Source of the DNA: an uncultured Dorea sp.
Lineage (GTDB): Bacteria; Bacillota; Clostridia; Lachnospirales; Lachnospiraceae
Assembly: GCA_910577685.1 (NCBI GenBank)
Contig: CAJTOH010000009.1
Span: 37,496-101,495, forward strand
Length of the DNA stretch: 64,000 bases
Reading direction: 5' to 3'
In this document: piece by piece, positions 25,254-33,843 of the stretch
Numbering within the stretch: the first letter of the stretch is position 1
Layout: every line of letters starts with the position of its first letter
Program-made: the position numbers and the translations under genes
The notes under the pieces: model-generated
What the model was told of the DNA's origin: nothing
The model's database searches: none
The model's input: the letters and a program-made list of their open reading frames with translations, nothing else

Positions 25254-27086
25254 CTAACTAACAATACCGATAGTCTGTCCTACCATATATTTTTCTCCTA
25301 CGCCGTCGGTCACATACGCCTCTATATAATATTCTCCCAATTTATATCCAAAATCCAAAATATTCACGCCGGCATAATAGCTCCCGTCTTCCTGCATCTC
25401 CATCTCTATATATTGAAGGTCGCTCTGGTCTCCTTCCGTCCACACGGACAATATTACCTCTGACACTCCATTCGATATGTTTTCAAATTCTGCCGCCTTT
25501 ACGGATATGCTCCCCGTTTCGCTGTTATATTCTTCCGCCGTCACTTTAGCTTCCGGCGCTTTCCCTATACGTATCAGCAATTCTTGATTATTCTCGTCCA
25601 AATCCGCAAGCGATTCCAATAGTTCGGACTTTCTTGTAATCTCGCTCTGCTCAACCTCTATTCCAAATCGCTCGGTCAATGTCTGTTTGCTTGAGAAAAG
25701 ATTCGTTCCAAGTCCCAATCTTTCTCCTTCGATCTCTATTCCTAAAGCAGCCAGAGTAGTTGGGAAAAAATCAAAAGTCGTATAACTTCTTTCTTTATCT
25801 ATCTCTACATTAACAGCAGAATTAATATAGGCCGTATATACCTTTCTGTCGTAGTCTTTGTCCACATCCTCGCAAAAATTTGAATCCATTGTCAGATGAT
25901 CTCCAACTAAAACAATAGTTGTATTTTCGTAAAAACTCTGCCGTTGAATCCAACTTACGAATTCATTTATCTGGCGGCTGCTGCATGCCATTACGTTAGC
26001 ATATTGATCATTCTTATAGGAATCTCCACAAAGCCCGCATATATAGCCGTCCTCAAAATGAGTATCTACCGTCAGCAATGTCAGATTAAATGGTTCTTCA
26101 TGACCCGCCATCTCCAGAAGGCTTTCTTTAGCAAATTCAAATAGCTTCTGATCCTCATATCCCCACCATACCAAATAATCTTCCGGTATCATTTCCGTAT
26201 CCAGAGCATATTCATAGTCTATGATATTATAATCTCCATGCTCCTGAAAGTACAATCTTCTTCCGCCGAATGTCGCGTCCGAACCAATCATTAATGTTTG
26301 TTCGTATCCGGCATTCTCTAAGATATCCCCTAAGGTTACCACTCCTGAAAAAAACGAGTCCTGCGTATCCATACTATTTTTTTCAATAGAAATACTCAAT
26401 GGAAGTCCCGACGTCTGACCAAACAGCGCTCCCATCGTCCATGTTGTCCCAGCCAAAGAATGTCCGCCGTTCAGATTACTATTCTCCCCGGAAAAATCCT
26501 CATTCTCCTGCGCTAAACTTGTCAATTCAGGAATTACATTTCTCTCGAATCCTCCTCCGTTTTCCTTATCGGCAAACGTCGTTTCCATTGATTCCAAGAA
26601 TATGTATATCAAATTTCTCTTTTTTTCAGGAAATTGCAGCACAACCTCCGCCGGATCCGCATAATTGACATCAATAAATGTAGAATATTCCCCTTTTGCT
26701 TCTACATATCCGCCTGCATCCAGTTCATTCCATGCTCCTTGAATCACTTTCGTCGATAATACAAAAGAGACAATTATCCCCCCTGCCATTAACACATAAT
26801 ATCGCTTTTTATTGTGCCATGAAAGAAATAAGATTACAGCCACTATCAAAACTAAAACCGCAGGCGCGACACATATATTGAGATACTCCCTGATCATATC
26901 TTCATTCGTTCCTTCCAACGGTGCCGTCAGATGATAGACCAGCTCATCCATAGTCAGATTACTCCAGGTATTAAACATCCATTGAATACTAAAATATATA
27001 ACCGTCGCCAATACCATCGCAGTAACCGACAGAATCGTTCCCAATAATATCAGGATACCTTTTGTGACTTTTATTACTCCCCTCAT
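25254..27086 (-). CDS. LtaS-like sulfatase-fold phosphoglycerol transferase
   Basis: This 610-residue protein has about three N-terminal membrane helices (10-33, 70-90, 95-115) and an extracellular alkaline phosphatase/sulfatase-fold domain. NLIYIFLESMETTF carries E165, a predicted metal ligand. The GTTWTMGALFGQTSGLPL segment (T214-T217) carries the likely nucleophile threonine, and TIVLVGDHLTMDSNF has the D-H metal ligands. A C-terminal domain of about 120 residues (beta-rich) is unusual for LtaS. These enzymes polymerise glycerol phosphate from phosphatidylglycerol or transfer it to glycans. It heads the operon with GtrB and GtrII. Whether it makes lipoteichoic acid or decorates another polymer is not known. 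Confidence 0.85.
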   Translation of the reverse strand: MRGVIKVTKGILILLGTILSVTAMVLATVIYFSIQWMFNTWSNLTMDELVYHLTAPLEGTNEDMIREYLNICVAPAVLVLIVAVILFLSWHNKKRYYVLMAGGIIVSFVLSTKVIQGAWNELDAGGYVEAKGEYSTFIDVNYADPAEVVLQFPEKKRNLIYIFLESMETTFADKENGGGFERNVIPELTSLAQENEDFSGENSNLNGGHSLAGTTWTMGALFGQTSGLPLSISIEKNSMDTQDSFFSGVVTLGDILENAGYEQTLMIGSDATFGGRRLYFQEHGDYNIIDYEYALDTEMIPEDYLVWWGYEDQKLFEFAKESLLEMAGHEEPFNLTLLTVDTHFEDGYICGLCGDSYKNDQYANVMACSSRQINEFVSWIQRQSFYENTTIVLVGDHLTMDSNFCEDVDKDYDRKVYTAYINSAVNVEIDKERSYTTFDFFPTTLAALGIEIEGERLGLGTNLFSSKQTLTERFGIEVEQSEITRKSELLESLADLDENNQELLIRIGKAPEAKVTAEEYNSETGSISVKAAEFENISNGVSEVILSVWTEGDQSDLQYIEMEMQEDGSYYAGVNILDFGYKLGEYYIEAYVTDGVGEKYMVGQTIGIVS

Positions 27087-27166
27087 ATATTTCTATAACT
27101 CCTTGTCTTCCGTATATTAACATATATATTAAACTTAAATTTCCATTAACTTCCTGAAACATATCT

Positions 27167-27195
27167 ATTATACTATAAGCCGCATATAATGTCTA
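27167..27195 (-). promoter_or_regulatory. Promoter of the LtaS-like/gtrB/gtrII operon
   Basis: Minus strand: -35 TAGACA (27190-27195), 17-base spacer, -10 TATAAT (27167-27172), about 80 bases before the ATG. Confidence 0.7.
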
Positions 27196-27242
27196 ATACT
27201 TAATATCAAAAAAAACTATGCATTTTAAGCTCTCTTTCGACT

Positions 27243-27283
27243 AAAAAAGAGCTGTTGCATTAAGCATAGATTTGCAACAGCTC
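27243..27283 (-). terminator. Rho-independent terminator
   Basis: Perfect 11-bp stem GAGCTGTTGCA (27249-27259) with 27273-27283, then a run of six T on the minus strand. It follows the decayed PD-(D/E)XK fragment and precedes the LtaS-like promoter. Confidence 0.88.
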
Positions 27284-27296
27284 CCTTACTACTCGA

Positions 27297-27623
27297 TCAG
27301 ACAACAGCCTCTATCAGAGTCATATCGCCAATCCTTATTTCCTTTACCCCATAAGCATTTCCACGCCGGATCTTTAATTCGCAGACCGACTGTTCACCCC
27401 GATAATCAATAACTAAATCCATTCTTTCCTGATTTCTGGTCTCCGCCTCCACATAACAATTGCCTGTTCCATTTATAATCGGCTTCAAAAAGAGCACAAA
27501 ATATCTTCTTCCTTCCTCTTCAAGGAAACTCTCGTCCTTATCGCCATACAAACAATCAAGCCTAAACCGAAGATCTACTACATAATGCTTATCCGGTTTA
27601 CACGGCCCATTAACATTAAATTC
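27297..27623 (-). pseudogene. PD-(D/E)XK nuclease-domain fragment of an AAA-ATPase-like protein
   Basis: Reading the minus strand from an in-frame TAA just above 27623, the frame gives KPDKHYVVDLRFRLDCLYGD, then EEEGRRYFVLFLKPIINGTG, YVEAETRNQERMDLVIDYRG and SVCELKIRRGNAYGVKEIRIGD. This is the C-terminal PD-(D/E)XK domain found fused to DUF-type AAA ATPases, common in Lachnospiraceae. There is no ATG. The ATPase part is missing. RGNAY is joined directly to GVKEI, whereas the family has about 40 residues between them. It is therefore a remnant with both a 5' loss and an internal deletion, still followed by its terminator. Confidence 0.8.
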
Positions 27624-27654
27624 TTAGCCATCCTACCGCCCACTCTTCTTATTC

Positions 27655-28041
27655 TTATGATTTCTCCAATATCAGCTTTCTGGTAACAAAATTATAAACC
27701 ATCACAACGCCGGTCACCCCAATCTTAGAAATCATATAATACACATGCAGCTTGTCCACACAGACCCACATCAACACCTGATTAATACCAAGCCCAACCA
27801 CGCTGAGTATAATAAAGATCAAAAATTCCACAACCTTATTATTATCTTTATCCGTCTCAAACACGAACTTAAGGCTTAAGGTATAATTCACCATCACAGA
27901 AACAGAGAATGAGATACCGGAAGAGACCAAATAACTAATCCCACAGATCTCCGTAAGAAAAATCATCAATCCGTAGTCAATTCCAAAGCAAATAACCCCC
28001 ACGATCCCAAACTTCATGAGCTGCTCTATTAGTTTCTTCAT
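27655..28041 (-). CDS. GtrA family membrane protein
   Basis: This 128-residue protein has four membrane helices and begins LIEQLMKFGIVGVICFGIDYG. This is the GtrA signature, followed by SFSVSVMVNYTLSLKFVF. GtrA proteins are thought to flip undecaprenyl-phosphate glucose to the outer face. Its ATG overlaps the stop of the nucleotidyltransferase gene (4-base ATGA overlap), so the two are translationally coupled. It may serve the GtrB and GtrII products encoded just to the left, though a terminator and promoter separate them. Confidence 0.9.
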   Translation of the reverse strand: MKKLIEQLMKFGIVGVICFGIDYGLMIFLTEICGISYLVSSGISFSVSVMVNYTLSLKFVFETDKDNNKVVEFLIFIILSVVGLGINQVLMWVCVDKLHVYYMISKIGVTGVVMVYNFVTRKLILEKS

Positions 28042-28955
28042 CTTTCTTCAAACAATCTCTCCGGATAGATCCCTTTCTCTATTAATCCCCGTATCGACTC
28101 TACAACCGCCGCCTTGTCCTCCTGATAGGTAACGCCGAACCACTGGTCACGCGACTCGAGGACCTTCACCTGCGCCTTCCCTTCCTTCAAAAGCTGCCCG
28201 ATAATCCCCGGCAGCAAATATTCGGCTTTAACCTCTTCCTTCCTGACCTTGCTTAGAAACTCTTCGAAGCCCTCTTCCAAAACCTTGAAAAATTCCGGCT
28301 GCAATCCCCACATATTCATGGACACCGGCGAATCCAGCTCAAGCCGGATCTCTTCCCCGTTTTTCACAGCCGCCGCATAGCCGTCCCTTCCTTCAATCTC
28401 GTATGTCTCCTCAATCTCGCGAAGCATCTGGCTGTCATCCACCTTGCACACGCCTCTGGTCACAGTTCCATTCTGGCTCAAGGTATTCTTAAGCCTAAAA
28501 CCTACCATACTGATATCCGTACATCCGTGAGGCTTCACCAGTTCGGCATAGGCCTCCCGATACGCTTCTTTTCCGTAATAATCGTCCGCGTTGATTACCA
28601 GAAACGGCTCATGGACAACTTCCTTACAGCATAAAATTGCCTGCCCCGTCCCCCATGGCTTCGTTCTTCCTTCTAACTTATCCTGAAATTTCTCCGGAAT
28701 ATCCTCTAACTCCTGATAGGCGTAGCCCACTTCCACTTCTTTCTCAATTCGATTCCCGATAATCTCCTTGAAATCTTTCTCCAAATCCCTTCTGATTACA
28801 AATACAACCTTATTAAACCCTGCCTCTATTGCGTCGTAGATCGAATAATCCATAATAATCTCGCCGTTGGGTCCCACGGGCGCAAGCTGCTTGATTCCCT
28901 GTCCAAACCTGCTTCCGATTCCTGCCGCCATAATAACCAATGTAACTTTCTTCAT
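28038..28955 (-). CDS. Sugar nucleotidyltransferase family protein
   Basis: The start chosen is ATG 28955, seven bases after GGAG; an ATG two codons earlier is too close to the ribosome site. The protein has 305 residues. It has VIMAAGIGSRFGQGIKQLAPV, a GxGxRFxxxK nucleotide-binding loop, VINADDYYGKEAY (metal Asp) and PVSMNMWGLQP. It resembles the NTP-transferase superfamily of sugar-1-phosphate nucleotidyltransferases, and in Lachnospiraceae it is a common stand-alone form. The substrate is not predictable. It heads a two-gene operon with GtrA, so it may supply a nucleotide sugar for lipid-linked glycosylation. Confidence 0.82.
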   Translation of the reverse strand: MKKVTLVIMAAGIGSRFGQGIKQLAPVGPNGEIIMDYSIYDAIEAGFNKVVFVIRRDLEKDFKEIIGNRIEKEVEVGYAYQELEDIPEKFQDKLEGRTKPWGTGQAILCCKEVVHEPFLVINADDYYGKEAYREAYAELVKPHGCTDISMVGFRLKNTLSQNGTVTRGVCKVDDSQMLREIEETYEIEGRDGYAAAVKNGEEIRLELDSPVSMNMWGLQPEFFKVLEEGFEEFLSKVRKEEVKAEYLLPGIIGQLLKEGKAQVKVLESRDQWFGVTYQEDKAAVVESIRGLIEKGIYPERLFEER

Positions 28956-28997
28956 ATCCATTCTCCATTTTTAGGTATATTTTCCAAACTTCGTTCT

Positions 28998-29026
28998 ATT
29001 ATACTATACTCCGTGCAATTTGTCTA
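28998..29026 (-). promoter_or_regulatory. Promoter of the nucleotidyltransferase-gtrA operon
   Basis: Minus strand: -35 TAGACA (29021-29026), 17-base spacer, -10 TATAAT (28998-29003). The -35 begins a few bases after the yqeG stop codon. The -10 context (TATAGTATAATAG) is the same as at the LtaS-like promoter. Confidence 0.7.
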
Positions 29027-29031
29027 AGCCA

Positions 29032-29529
29032 TTATCTAAGACTTTTCTTATAAAAATGCAGTACGATCCGTTCCAGATAACGTTTCAGCACAATCTGAAT
29101 CTCCTCCTTCGGGTGTATTGGTTTCACCAGGATATTGCCGATTCCTGCCCGCTTCGCCCCCCAAACATCCGTAAAAAGCTGATCCCCGATAAACAGGGAG
29201 TTACTCCTGTCCGTACCCATAATCTCCATTGCTTTCAAATAATTCTTCGTGGAGGGCTTATGGGCGTCATAGACATAATCCACCCCGATGTCCCGGTTGA
29301 ACATCTTTACCCTTGGTTCCTGATTATTGGAGATCAGACAGCATCTGAATCCAATCGCCTTAAGACGCGCAAATAAAGCCACGGCTCTATCGTCAGCCGG
29401 CGCGCCGTGGGGCACCAGCGTGTTGTCAATATCAAAAATCAGGCCTCTGTACCCTTCCTTATATAACCGTTCAAAATCTATAATATATGTGGAAGCCACA
29501 TATTTATCCGGAAAAAACATATCAAACAT
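29032..29529 (-). CDS. yqeG: YqeG family HAD-IIIA phosphatase
   Basis: This 165-residue HAD protein has the family hallmarks: motif I GLIFDIDNTLVPHG (about 34-47), motif II LISNNQEPRV, a conserved KPSTKNYLKA lysine and motif IV FIGDQLFTDVWGAKRAGI. Its length matches YqeG, whose physiological substrate in Bacillus is a phosphatidylglycerol-phosphate-type phosphatase in some species and unknown in others. It starts one base after the shikimate kinase stop codon. It is probably translated from the same mRNA as aroK and the amidase. Confidence 0.88.
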   Translation of the reverse strand: MFDMFFPDKYVASTYIIDFERLYKEGYRGLIFDIDNTLVPHGAPADDRAVALFARLKAIGFRCCLISNNQEPRVKMFNRDIGVDYVYDAHKPSTKNYLKAMEIMGTDRSNSLFIGDQLFTDVWGAKRAGIGNILVKPIHPKEEIQIVLKRYLERIVLHFYKKSLR

Positions 29530-29530
29530 T

Positions 29531-30178
29531 CTAATCTTCCATCTCCATCAGACGCTGTACAAGCTCCTCGCACACCTGCAGTACCGTCTTATTATCCGTA
29601 TTAATCACGATGTCCGCAGCCGCCTCATATTTTTCGCGCCGCTGTTCCATCAGTTCCGAAATCCCCTTAACATTCTTCCTGCCGTTCAGAACGGGCCTGT
29701 CGTCGTCATCCTTCACCCGCTCATAGACCGTCTCCGGACTTGCGGTTAATAGTACCACACGTCCGTTTTTCTTCATCTCCTCCACGTTGCGCTCCCTAAG
29801 CGCTGCTCCGCCGCCGCAGGAAATCACCGTATTCCTGTGGGACTGCATTTCCACAAGAAGTTCCGTCTCCCTGTCACGAAAATACTCTTCCCCGTAAGCG
29901 TCAAAGATATCCGGGATGCTCATCTGTTCCCGATTTGCAATCACCTGATCCATCTCCACAACCTTCATTGCAAACACCGCGCTTAAATATTCAGAAACCG
30001 AGGACTTTCCCGCCCCCATAAAGCCAATGAGCACAATATTATAATCGAACAGCTTCCTTGCCTGAATCCGTTTGCTGTTCTTCATCTTCTCTATAATAGA
30101 GTTGCGTTCCACCAACGCGTCAATAATCTTATCGTCGCAGAACCCTAACTGCTCCCTGTATTTCTCCAAATCGTTCAT
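29531..30178 (-). CDS. aroK: Shikimate kinase with an N-terminal chorismate-mutase-like helix
   Basis: This 215-residue protein has a shikimate kinase domain at about 45-210. The Walker A is LIGFMGAGKSSV, followed by VVEMDQVIANRE (D-x-D shikimate site), FRDRETELL, SCGGGAALR and the DDDRPVLNG lid. The first 38 residues (LEKYREQLGFCDDKIIDALV then ERNSIIEKMKNSK) look like the first helix of an AroQ-type chorismate mutase and cannot by themselves form an active mutase. This extension makes it longer than typical AroK (about 170). It phosphorylates shikimate in aromatic amino acid synthesis. No other aro gene is adjacent. Confidence 0.88.
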   Translation of the reverse strand: MNDLEKYREQLGFCDDKIIDALVERNSIIEKMKNSKRIQARKLFDYNIVLIGFMGAGKSSVSEYLSAVFAMKVVEMDQVIANREQMSIPDIFDAYGEEYFRDRETELLVEMQSHRNTVISCGGGAALRERNVEEMKKNGRVVLLTASPETVYERVKDDDDRPVLNGRKNVKGISELMEQRREKYEAAADIVINTDNKTVLQVCEELVQRLMEMED

Positions 30179-30254
30179 TACATCCTTATCTCCTATCCCT
30201 CAATCCGGCTACGTTCCCATTATACTAAACAAGAAATACTTTTGCAATGATTCC

Positions 30255-30947
30255 CTAGAAATCCGCCAGCGTCCGACCTACATCCTTCTTAAATTTCTTC
30301 CACGCCTCCTCGTCCTCCACAAAATACTTTGGACAATTCTTACCGGTCACATCGTGGTGGCGGATGATGTCGTCCTCATTCAGTTCAAATTTCATACACA
30401 GCCATGCGCATAACTGCACCATAGACCGATATGTCTCGTCGTTGAACTTTCCCGACTCGTCCGGATGACAACATTCGATAGACACGGTGTCTATATTGCG
30501 CTCGTTCGAGGCGTACGCCACCTCCCAAGTAGGAACGCACTGGATAATCTCCCCTTCAAGACCTATGATGAAATTACTGCTCGCCTGTGTAGTATGGCTA
30601 TCCTTAAGGCCTTCGAAATAATCTCTGTTATCTATGGCGGAAGCTCCCGGATTCGCCGTGTAATGCACCACAATCCCCTTAATCTTGTCTGTGGGCTGTC
30701 CCGGTCTGGAATAGGGGTTCACAGTCAGCAGTTCCACGTCTATCTCCGGCTCGATCGCCTCGAACTTCTCTTCCTGAGACTCTTCGGAACCGCCTCCTAA
30801 CCATGAGGGCTTAAAGATCTTGATCAGCATAAGGATAATCAGCAATACGACTAGCAGGATCAGCCCAATCCTCAGATAGCGCTGAATCTTCCTTCTCTTC
30901 TGTACATTCGAAACTTTTCTGTGGGTCTTTTTCTTCGTTTTCTTCAT
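30255..30947 (-). CDS. Membrane-anchored N-acetylmuramoyl-L-alanine amidase (Amidase_2)
   Basis: The start is ATG 30947, with ACGGAG seven bases upstream; an ATG 11 codons earlier lacks this. The protein has 230 residues: a Lys-rich N-terminus, one membrane helix (IGLILLVVLLIILMLIKIF), then an extracellular Amidase_2/PGRP-like domain. IVVHYTANPG and RHHDVTGKNCP contain the probable zinc His ligands, and VSIECCHPDESG lies between them. It should cut the amide bond between MurNAc and the peptide stem. It is the first gene of a likely operon with aroK and yqeG. Confidence 0.88.
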   Translation of the reverse strand: MKKTKKKTHRKVSNVQKRRKIQRYLRIGLILLVVLLIILMLIKIFKPSWLGGGSEESQEEKFEAIEPEIDVELLTVNPYSRPGQPTDKIKGIVVHYTANPGASAIDNRDYFEGLKDSHTTQASSNFIIGLEGEIIQCVPTWEVAYASNERNIDTVSIECCHPDESGKFNDETYRSMVQLCAWLCMKFELNEDDIIRHHDVTGKNCPKYFVEDEEAWKKFKKDVGRTLADF

Positions 30948-31047
30948 GTCTTTCTCCGTTTTGTATTCTACTCTTATCATAACATATACTATTTATATTT
31001 TCGTAAAAAATTCCTTAGAAATTTATGAAGAGTTGAAAAGCAAAGGT

Positions 31048-31089
31048 AAAAGACCGCCGGGAGCAATGATCCAGAACATCTCCCAGCGG
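31048..31089 (-). terminator. Rho-independent terminator after galM
   Basis: Stem 31054-31063 with 31080-31089 (10 bp, one G-U) and TCTTTTA on the minus strand, about 40 bases after the galM stop. Confidence 0.85.
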
Positions 31090-31129
31090 CCTTCTATACC
31101 GTTGCTGCTATATTAGAACGAAGCCTTAG

Positions 31130-32161
31130 CTACTTCCAAGAAAACTGATAGACTGTGACCGTATCATAGGACTCCCCCGCCCTCACCACAGGCCCTTCAA
31201 ATTGCTCCTTATGTACCGCATCCGGAAAATACTGGGACTCGAAACAAGCCGCCTGACGTTTCCCATAGACCGCTCCTTCCTTGCCGCTCTCACTGACAAT
31301 AAAATTACCGGTATAAAACTGCATCCCCGGAAGATCCGTGTATACTTTCATCTCAATTCCCGTCTGTTCCGACCACATCGCGGCGGCCTGACGGTATCCG
31401 CTTCCATTCAGCGCCCAATTATGGTCGTAACCCTGCCCCAACTCTAACGCTTCATAAGCCGCCTCAATCTCTCTGCCAATAGGTTTTCTGCTCCGGAAAT
31501 CCATCGGCGTCCCCTCGACGTAAACAAGCTCGCCGCTTGGAATTGACTCTGCGTCCGCCCTCGCATACGCATCCCCGCAGATCATAACCTCCTGCTCAAG
31601 AATATTACCGGAACCATGTCCGGAAAGGTTAAAATAGCTGTGATTCGTCAGATTCAAGAGCGTGTCCGCCTCCGGAACCGCGTGATATTGGATCTTCACT
31701 TCATTATCATCGGTCAGCGTGTAGACCACCTTGATATCCACAGCTCCCGGGAATCCCTGATCGCCGTCGGGGCTGTGGAGCGCTAAGCTTACATGTCTGT
31801 CGTCCGCCTCCTCGACCTTCCACATACGCTTATCATAATAGTCCGTTCCTCCATGAAGGGTATTCCGGTTATCATTCTGCGTGAGCGTATACGTCTCGCC
31901 ATTCAGCTCAAATGCCCCGCCCCCGATTCGGTTCGCAACCCGTCCTACCGTTGCTCCGAAGTACAGAGTTCCCTTCTCATAACCTTTCACATCATCGTAT
32001 CCAAGAACCACGTCTATAAGATTCCCGTCCCTGTCCGGAACCATAACCTTCACCAGTATTGCGCCGTAATCTGAGACCGCAATCTCCATACCGTTCCGAT
32101 TCTTCAATGTATATAACGCTACGCTCTCTCCTTTTGCCGTTGTTCCAAAATCACTTTTCAT
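31130..32161 (-). CDS. galM: Aldose 1-epimerase (galactose mutarotase)
   Basis: This 343-residue protein has the GalM pattern. YGAILVKVMVPDRDG is near the start. TVGRVANRIGGGAF and NTLHGGTDYYDKRMW (N-x-x-H) bind sugar. LLNLTNHSYFNLSG carries the second catalytic His, EGTPMDFRS precedes GYDHNWAL, and the C-terminal FESQYFPDAVH has the catalytic Glu region. It interconverts alpha and beta anomers of galactose or glucose. It stands alone, with a terminator after it and a 170-base gap before it. The gap holds a dispersed repeat and no clear promoter. Confidence 0.93.
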   Translation of the reverse strand: MKSDFGTTAKGESVALYTLKNRNGMEIAVSDYGAILVKVMVPDRDGNLIDVVLGYDDVKGYEKGTLYFGATVGRVANRIGGGAFELNGETYTLTQNDNRNTLHGGTDYYDKRMWKVEEADDRHVSLALHSPDGDQGFPGAVDIKVVYTLTDDNEVKIQYHAVPEADTLLNLTNHSYFNLSGHGSGNILEQEVMICGDAYARADAESIPSGELVYVEGTPMDFRSRKPIGREIEAAYEALELGQGYDHNWALNGSGYRQAAAMWSEQTGIEMKVYTDLPGMQFYTGNFIVSESGKEGAVYGKRQAACFESQYFPDAVHKEQFEGPVVRAGESYDTVTVYQFSWK

Positions 32162-32212
32162 TATCTAACCTCACTGTTTTGCCCCAGGGCCGTACATTAC
32201 ACGCCTGCCCTG

Positions 32213-32262
32213 ATTACTGTTCACTCCGTGACCAACAACACGCTTCGCGATTTCGTGCTGAA
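32213..32262 (+). repeat. Dispersed intergenic repeat, copy A
   Basis: The core TTACTGTTCACTCCGTGACC is followed by an AACACGCTTCGCGATTTC tail. A related copy occurs inverted at 34641-34694 and a shorter one at 49183-49212. The core is an imperfect palindrome. It lies in the 169-base gap between galM and guaB. Confidence 0.6.
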
Positions 32263-32330
32263 AAACTCGGGATTTCCACACAAACCGTGCGGAGACACCT
32301 CGCAAAATAGCGGCGTGTGAACCTGAACTT

Positions 32331-33785
32331 CTACTCGTCTACGCTGTAATTAGGAGCTTCTTTCGTAATGTGTATATCATGAGGATGACTTTCCTTCAAA
32401 GAAGCGGCGGAAATCTTTACGAATTGTCCGTTCTCCTTCAGCTCCTGAATCGTATGCGCGCCGCAGTAGCCCATACCGGACCTTAAACCGCCCATCAACT
32501 GGAATACGGTATCCTCCACCGTACCCTTGTACGCAACGCGGCCTTCCACTCCTTCCGGAACCAGCTTCTTCGCATCGGATTGGAAGTAACGGTCCTTACT
32601 TCCGTTCTCCATCGCGGCAATGGAACCCATACCACGGTATACCTTATATTTTCTTCCCTGGAACAGCTCGAAAGTACCCGGACTCTCGTCGCATCCTGCG
32701 AAAATACTTCCCATCATGCAGACGTTCGCTCCGGCTGCGATTGCCTTGGTCATATCCCCGGAATACTTGATACCGCCGTCGGCGATGATTGGAATCCCGT
32801 ACTTATCCGCCGCCTCATAGCAATCCATAACCGCTGTAATCTGCGGAACGCCGATTCCTGCTACGATACGCGTCGTACAGATAGACCCCGGCCCGATTCC
32901 TACCTTCACGGCGTCTACCCCTGCCTTAATCAAAGCTTCTGCCGCCTCGCCCGTCGCAACGTTTCCGGCAATCACCTGAAGATCCGGGAACTTTGACTTC
33001 ACCATATCCACCGTGCGGATTACATTGGCGGAATGTCCGTGGGCAGAATCCATCACAACAACATCCACCTTCGCATCCACCAGTTCCTTGGCGCGCTCCA
33101 GACAATTCGCGGTAATACCAATAGCCGCCCCGCACAGAAGCCGTCCCTGCGAATCCTTGGCAGACAGCGGGTATTTAATCTGCTTTTCAATATCTTTGAT
33201 AGTTATAAGACCTTTTAAGTTGAAATCCTTATCTACGATTGGAAGCTTTTCCTTCCTTGCCTTGGCAAGTATCGTCTTAGCTTCCTCCAATGTAATCCCT
33301 TCATGGGCTGTGATCAGACCTTCGGAGGTCATAGACTCCTTGATCTTCTTAGAGAAATCTTCTTCGAACTTTAAATCACGGTTTGTAATGATACCAACCA
33401 GCTTCCCGTTCTCCGTAACCGGAACGCCGGAAATCCGGAACTTCCCCATCAGATTATTGGCATCTTCTAAAGTATTCTCCGGAGACAGATAGAATGGATC
33501 CGTAATGACGCCATTCTCAGAACGCTTTACCTTGTCCACCTCTTCTGACTGTTCCTCGATGGACATATTCTTATGGATAATACCGATTCCCCCCTGACGA
33601 GCCATAGCGATAGCCATCCTGTGTTCCGTAACCGTATCCATACCCGCGCTCATCATCGGTATATTCAGTTTGATACTCTTTGTTAAAAAAGTTGACAAGT
33701 CTACCTGATTCGGAACCACTTCTGAATATGCAGGCACTAATAGGACGTCATCAAACGTAATTCCTTCTCCGATTATCTTTCCCAT
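32331..33785 (-). CDS. guaB: IMP dehydrogenase
   Basis: The start is ATG 33785, giving about 484 residues, the usual GuaB length; longer in-frame starts would add a non-conserved tail. FDDVLLVPAYSEVVP opens the protein. Two CBS domains occupy about 95-205. VVMDSAHGHS and the catalytic loop GIGPGSICTTR (Cys near 303) mark the TIM barrel. GMGSIAAMENGSKDRYFQ is the flap region. It oxidises IMP to XMP with NAD in guanine nucleotide synthesis. The promoter carries a 14-bp palindrome. Confidence 0.96.
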   Translation of the reverse strand: MGKIIGEGITFDDVLLVPAYSEVVPNQVDLSTFLTKSIKLNIPMMSAGMDTVTEHRMAIAMARQGGIGIIHKNMSIEEQSEEVDKVKRSENGVITDPFYLSPENTLEDANNLMGKFRISGVPVTENGKLVGIITNRDLKFEEDFSKKIKESMTSEGLITAHEGITLEEAKTILAKARKEKLPIVDKDFNLKGLITIKDIEKQIKYPLSAKDSQGRLLCGAAIGITANCLERAKELVDAKVDVVVMDSAHGHSANVIRTVDMVKSKFPDLQVIAGNVATGEAAEALIKAGVDAVKVGIGPGSICTTRIVAGIGVPQITAVMDCYEAADKYGIPIIADGGIKYSGDMTKAIAAGANVCMMGSIFAGCDESPGTFELFQGRKYKVYRGMGSIAAMENGSKDRYFQSDAKKLVPEGVEGRVAYKGTVEDTVFQLMGGLRSGMGYCGAHTIQELKENGQFVKISAASLKESHPHDIHITKEAPNYSVDE

Positions 33786-33843
33786 GATTTTCATTCCTCT
33801 CTTTCTCTTTAAATTGGTGTCGATGTCGGTTGACAATATATTT

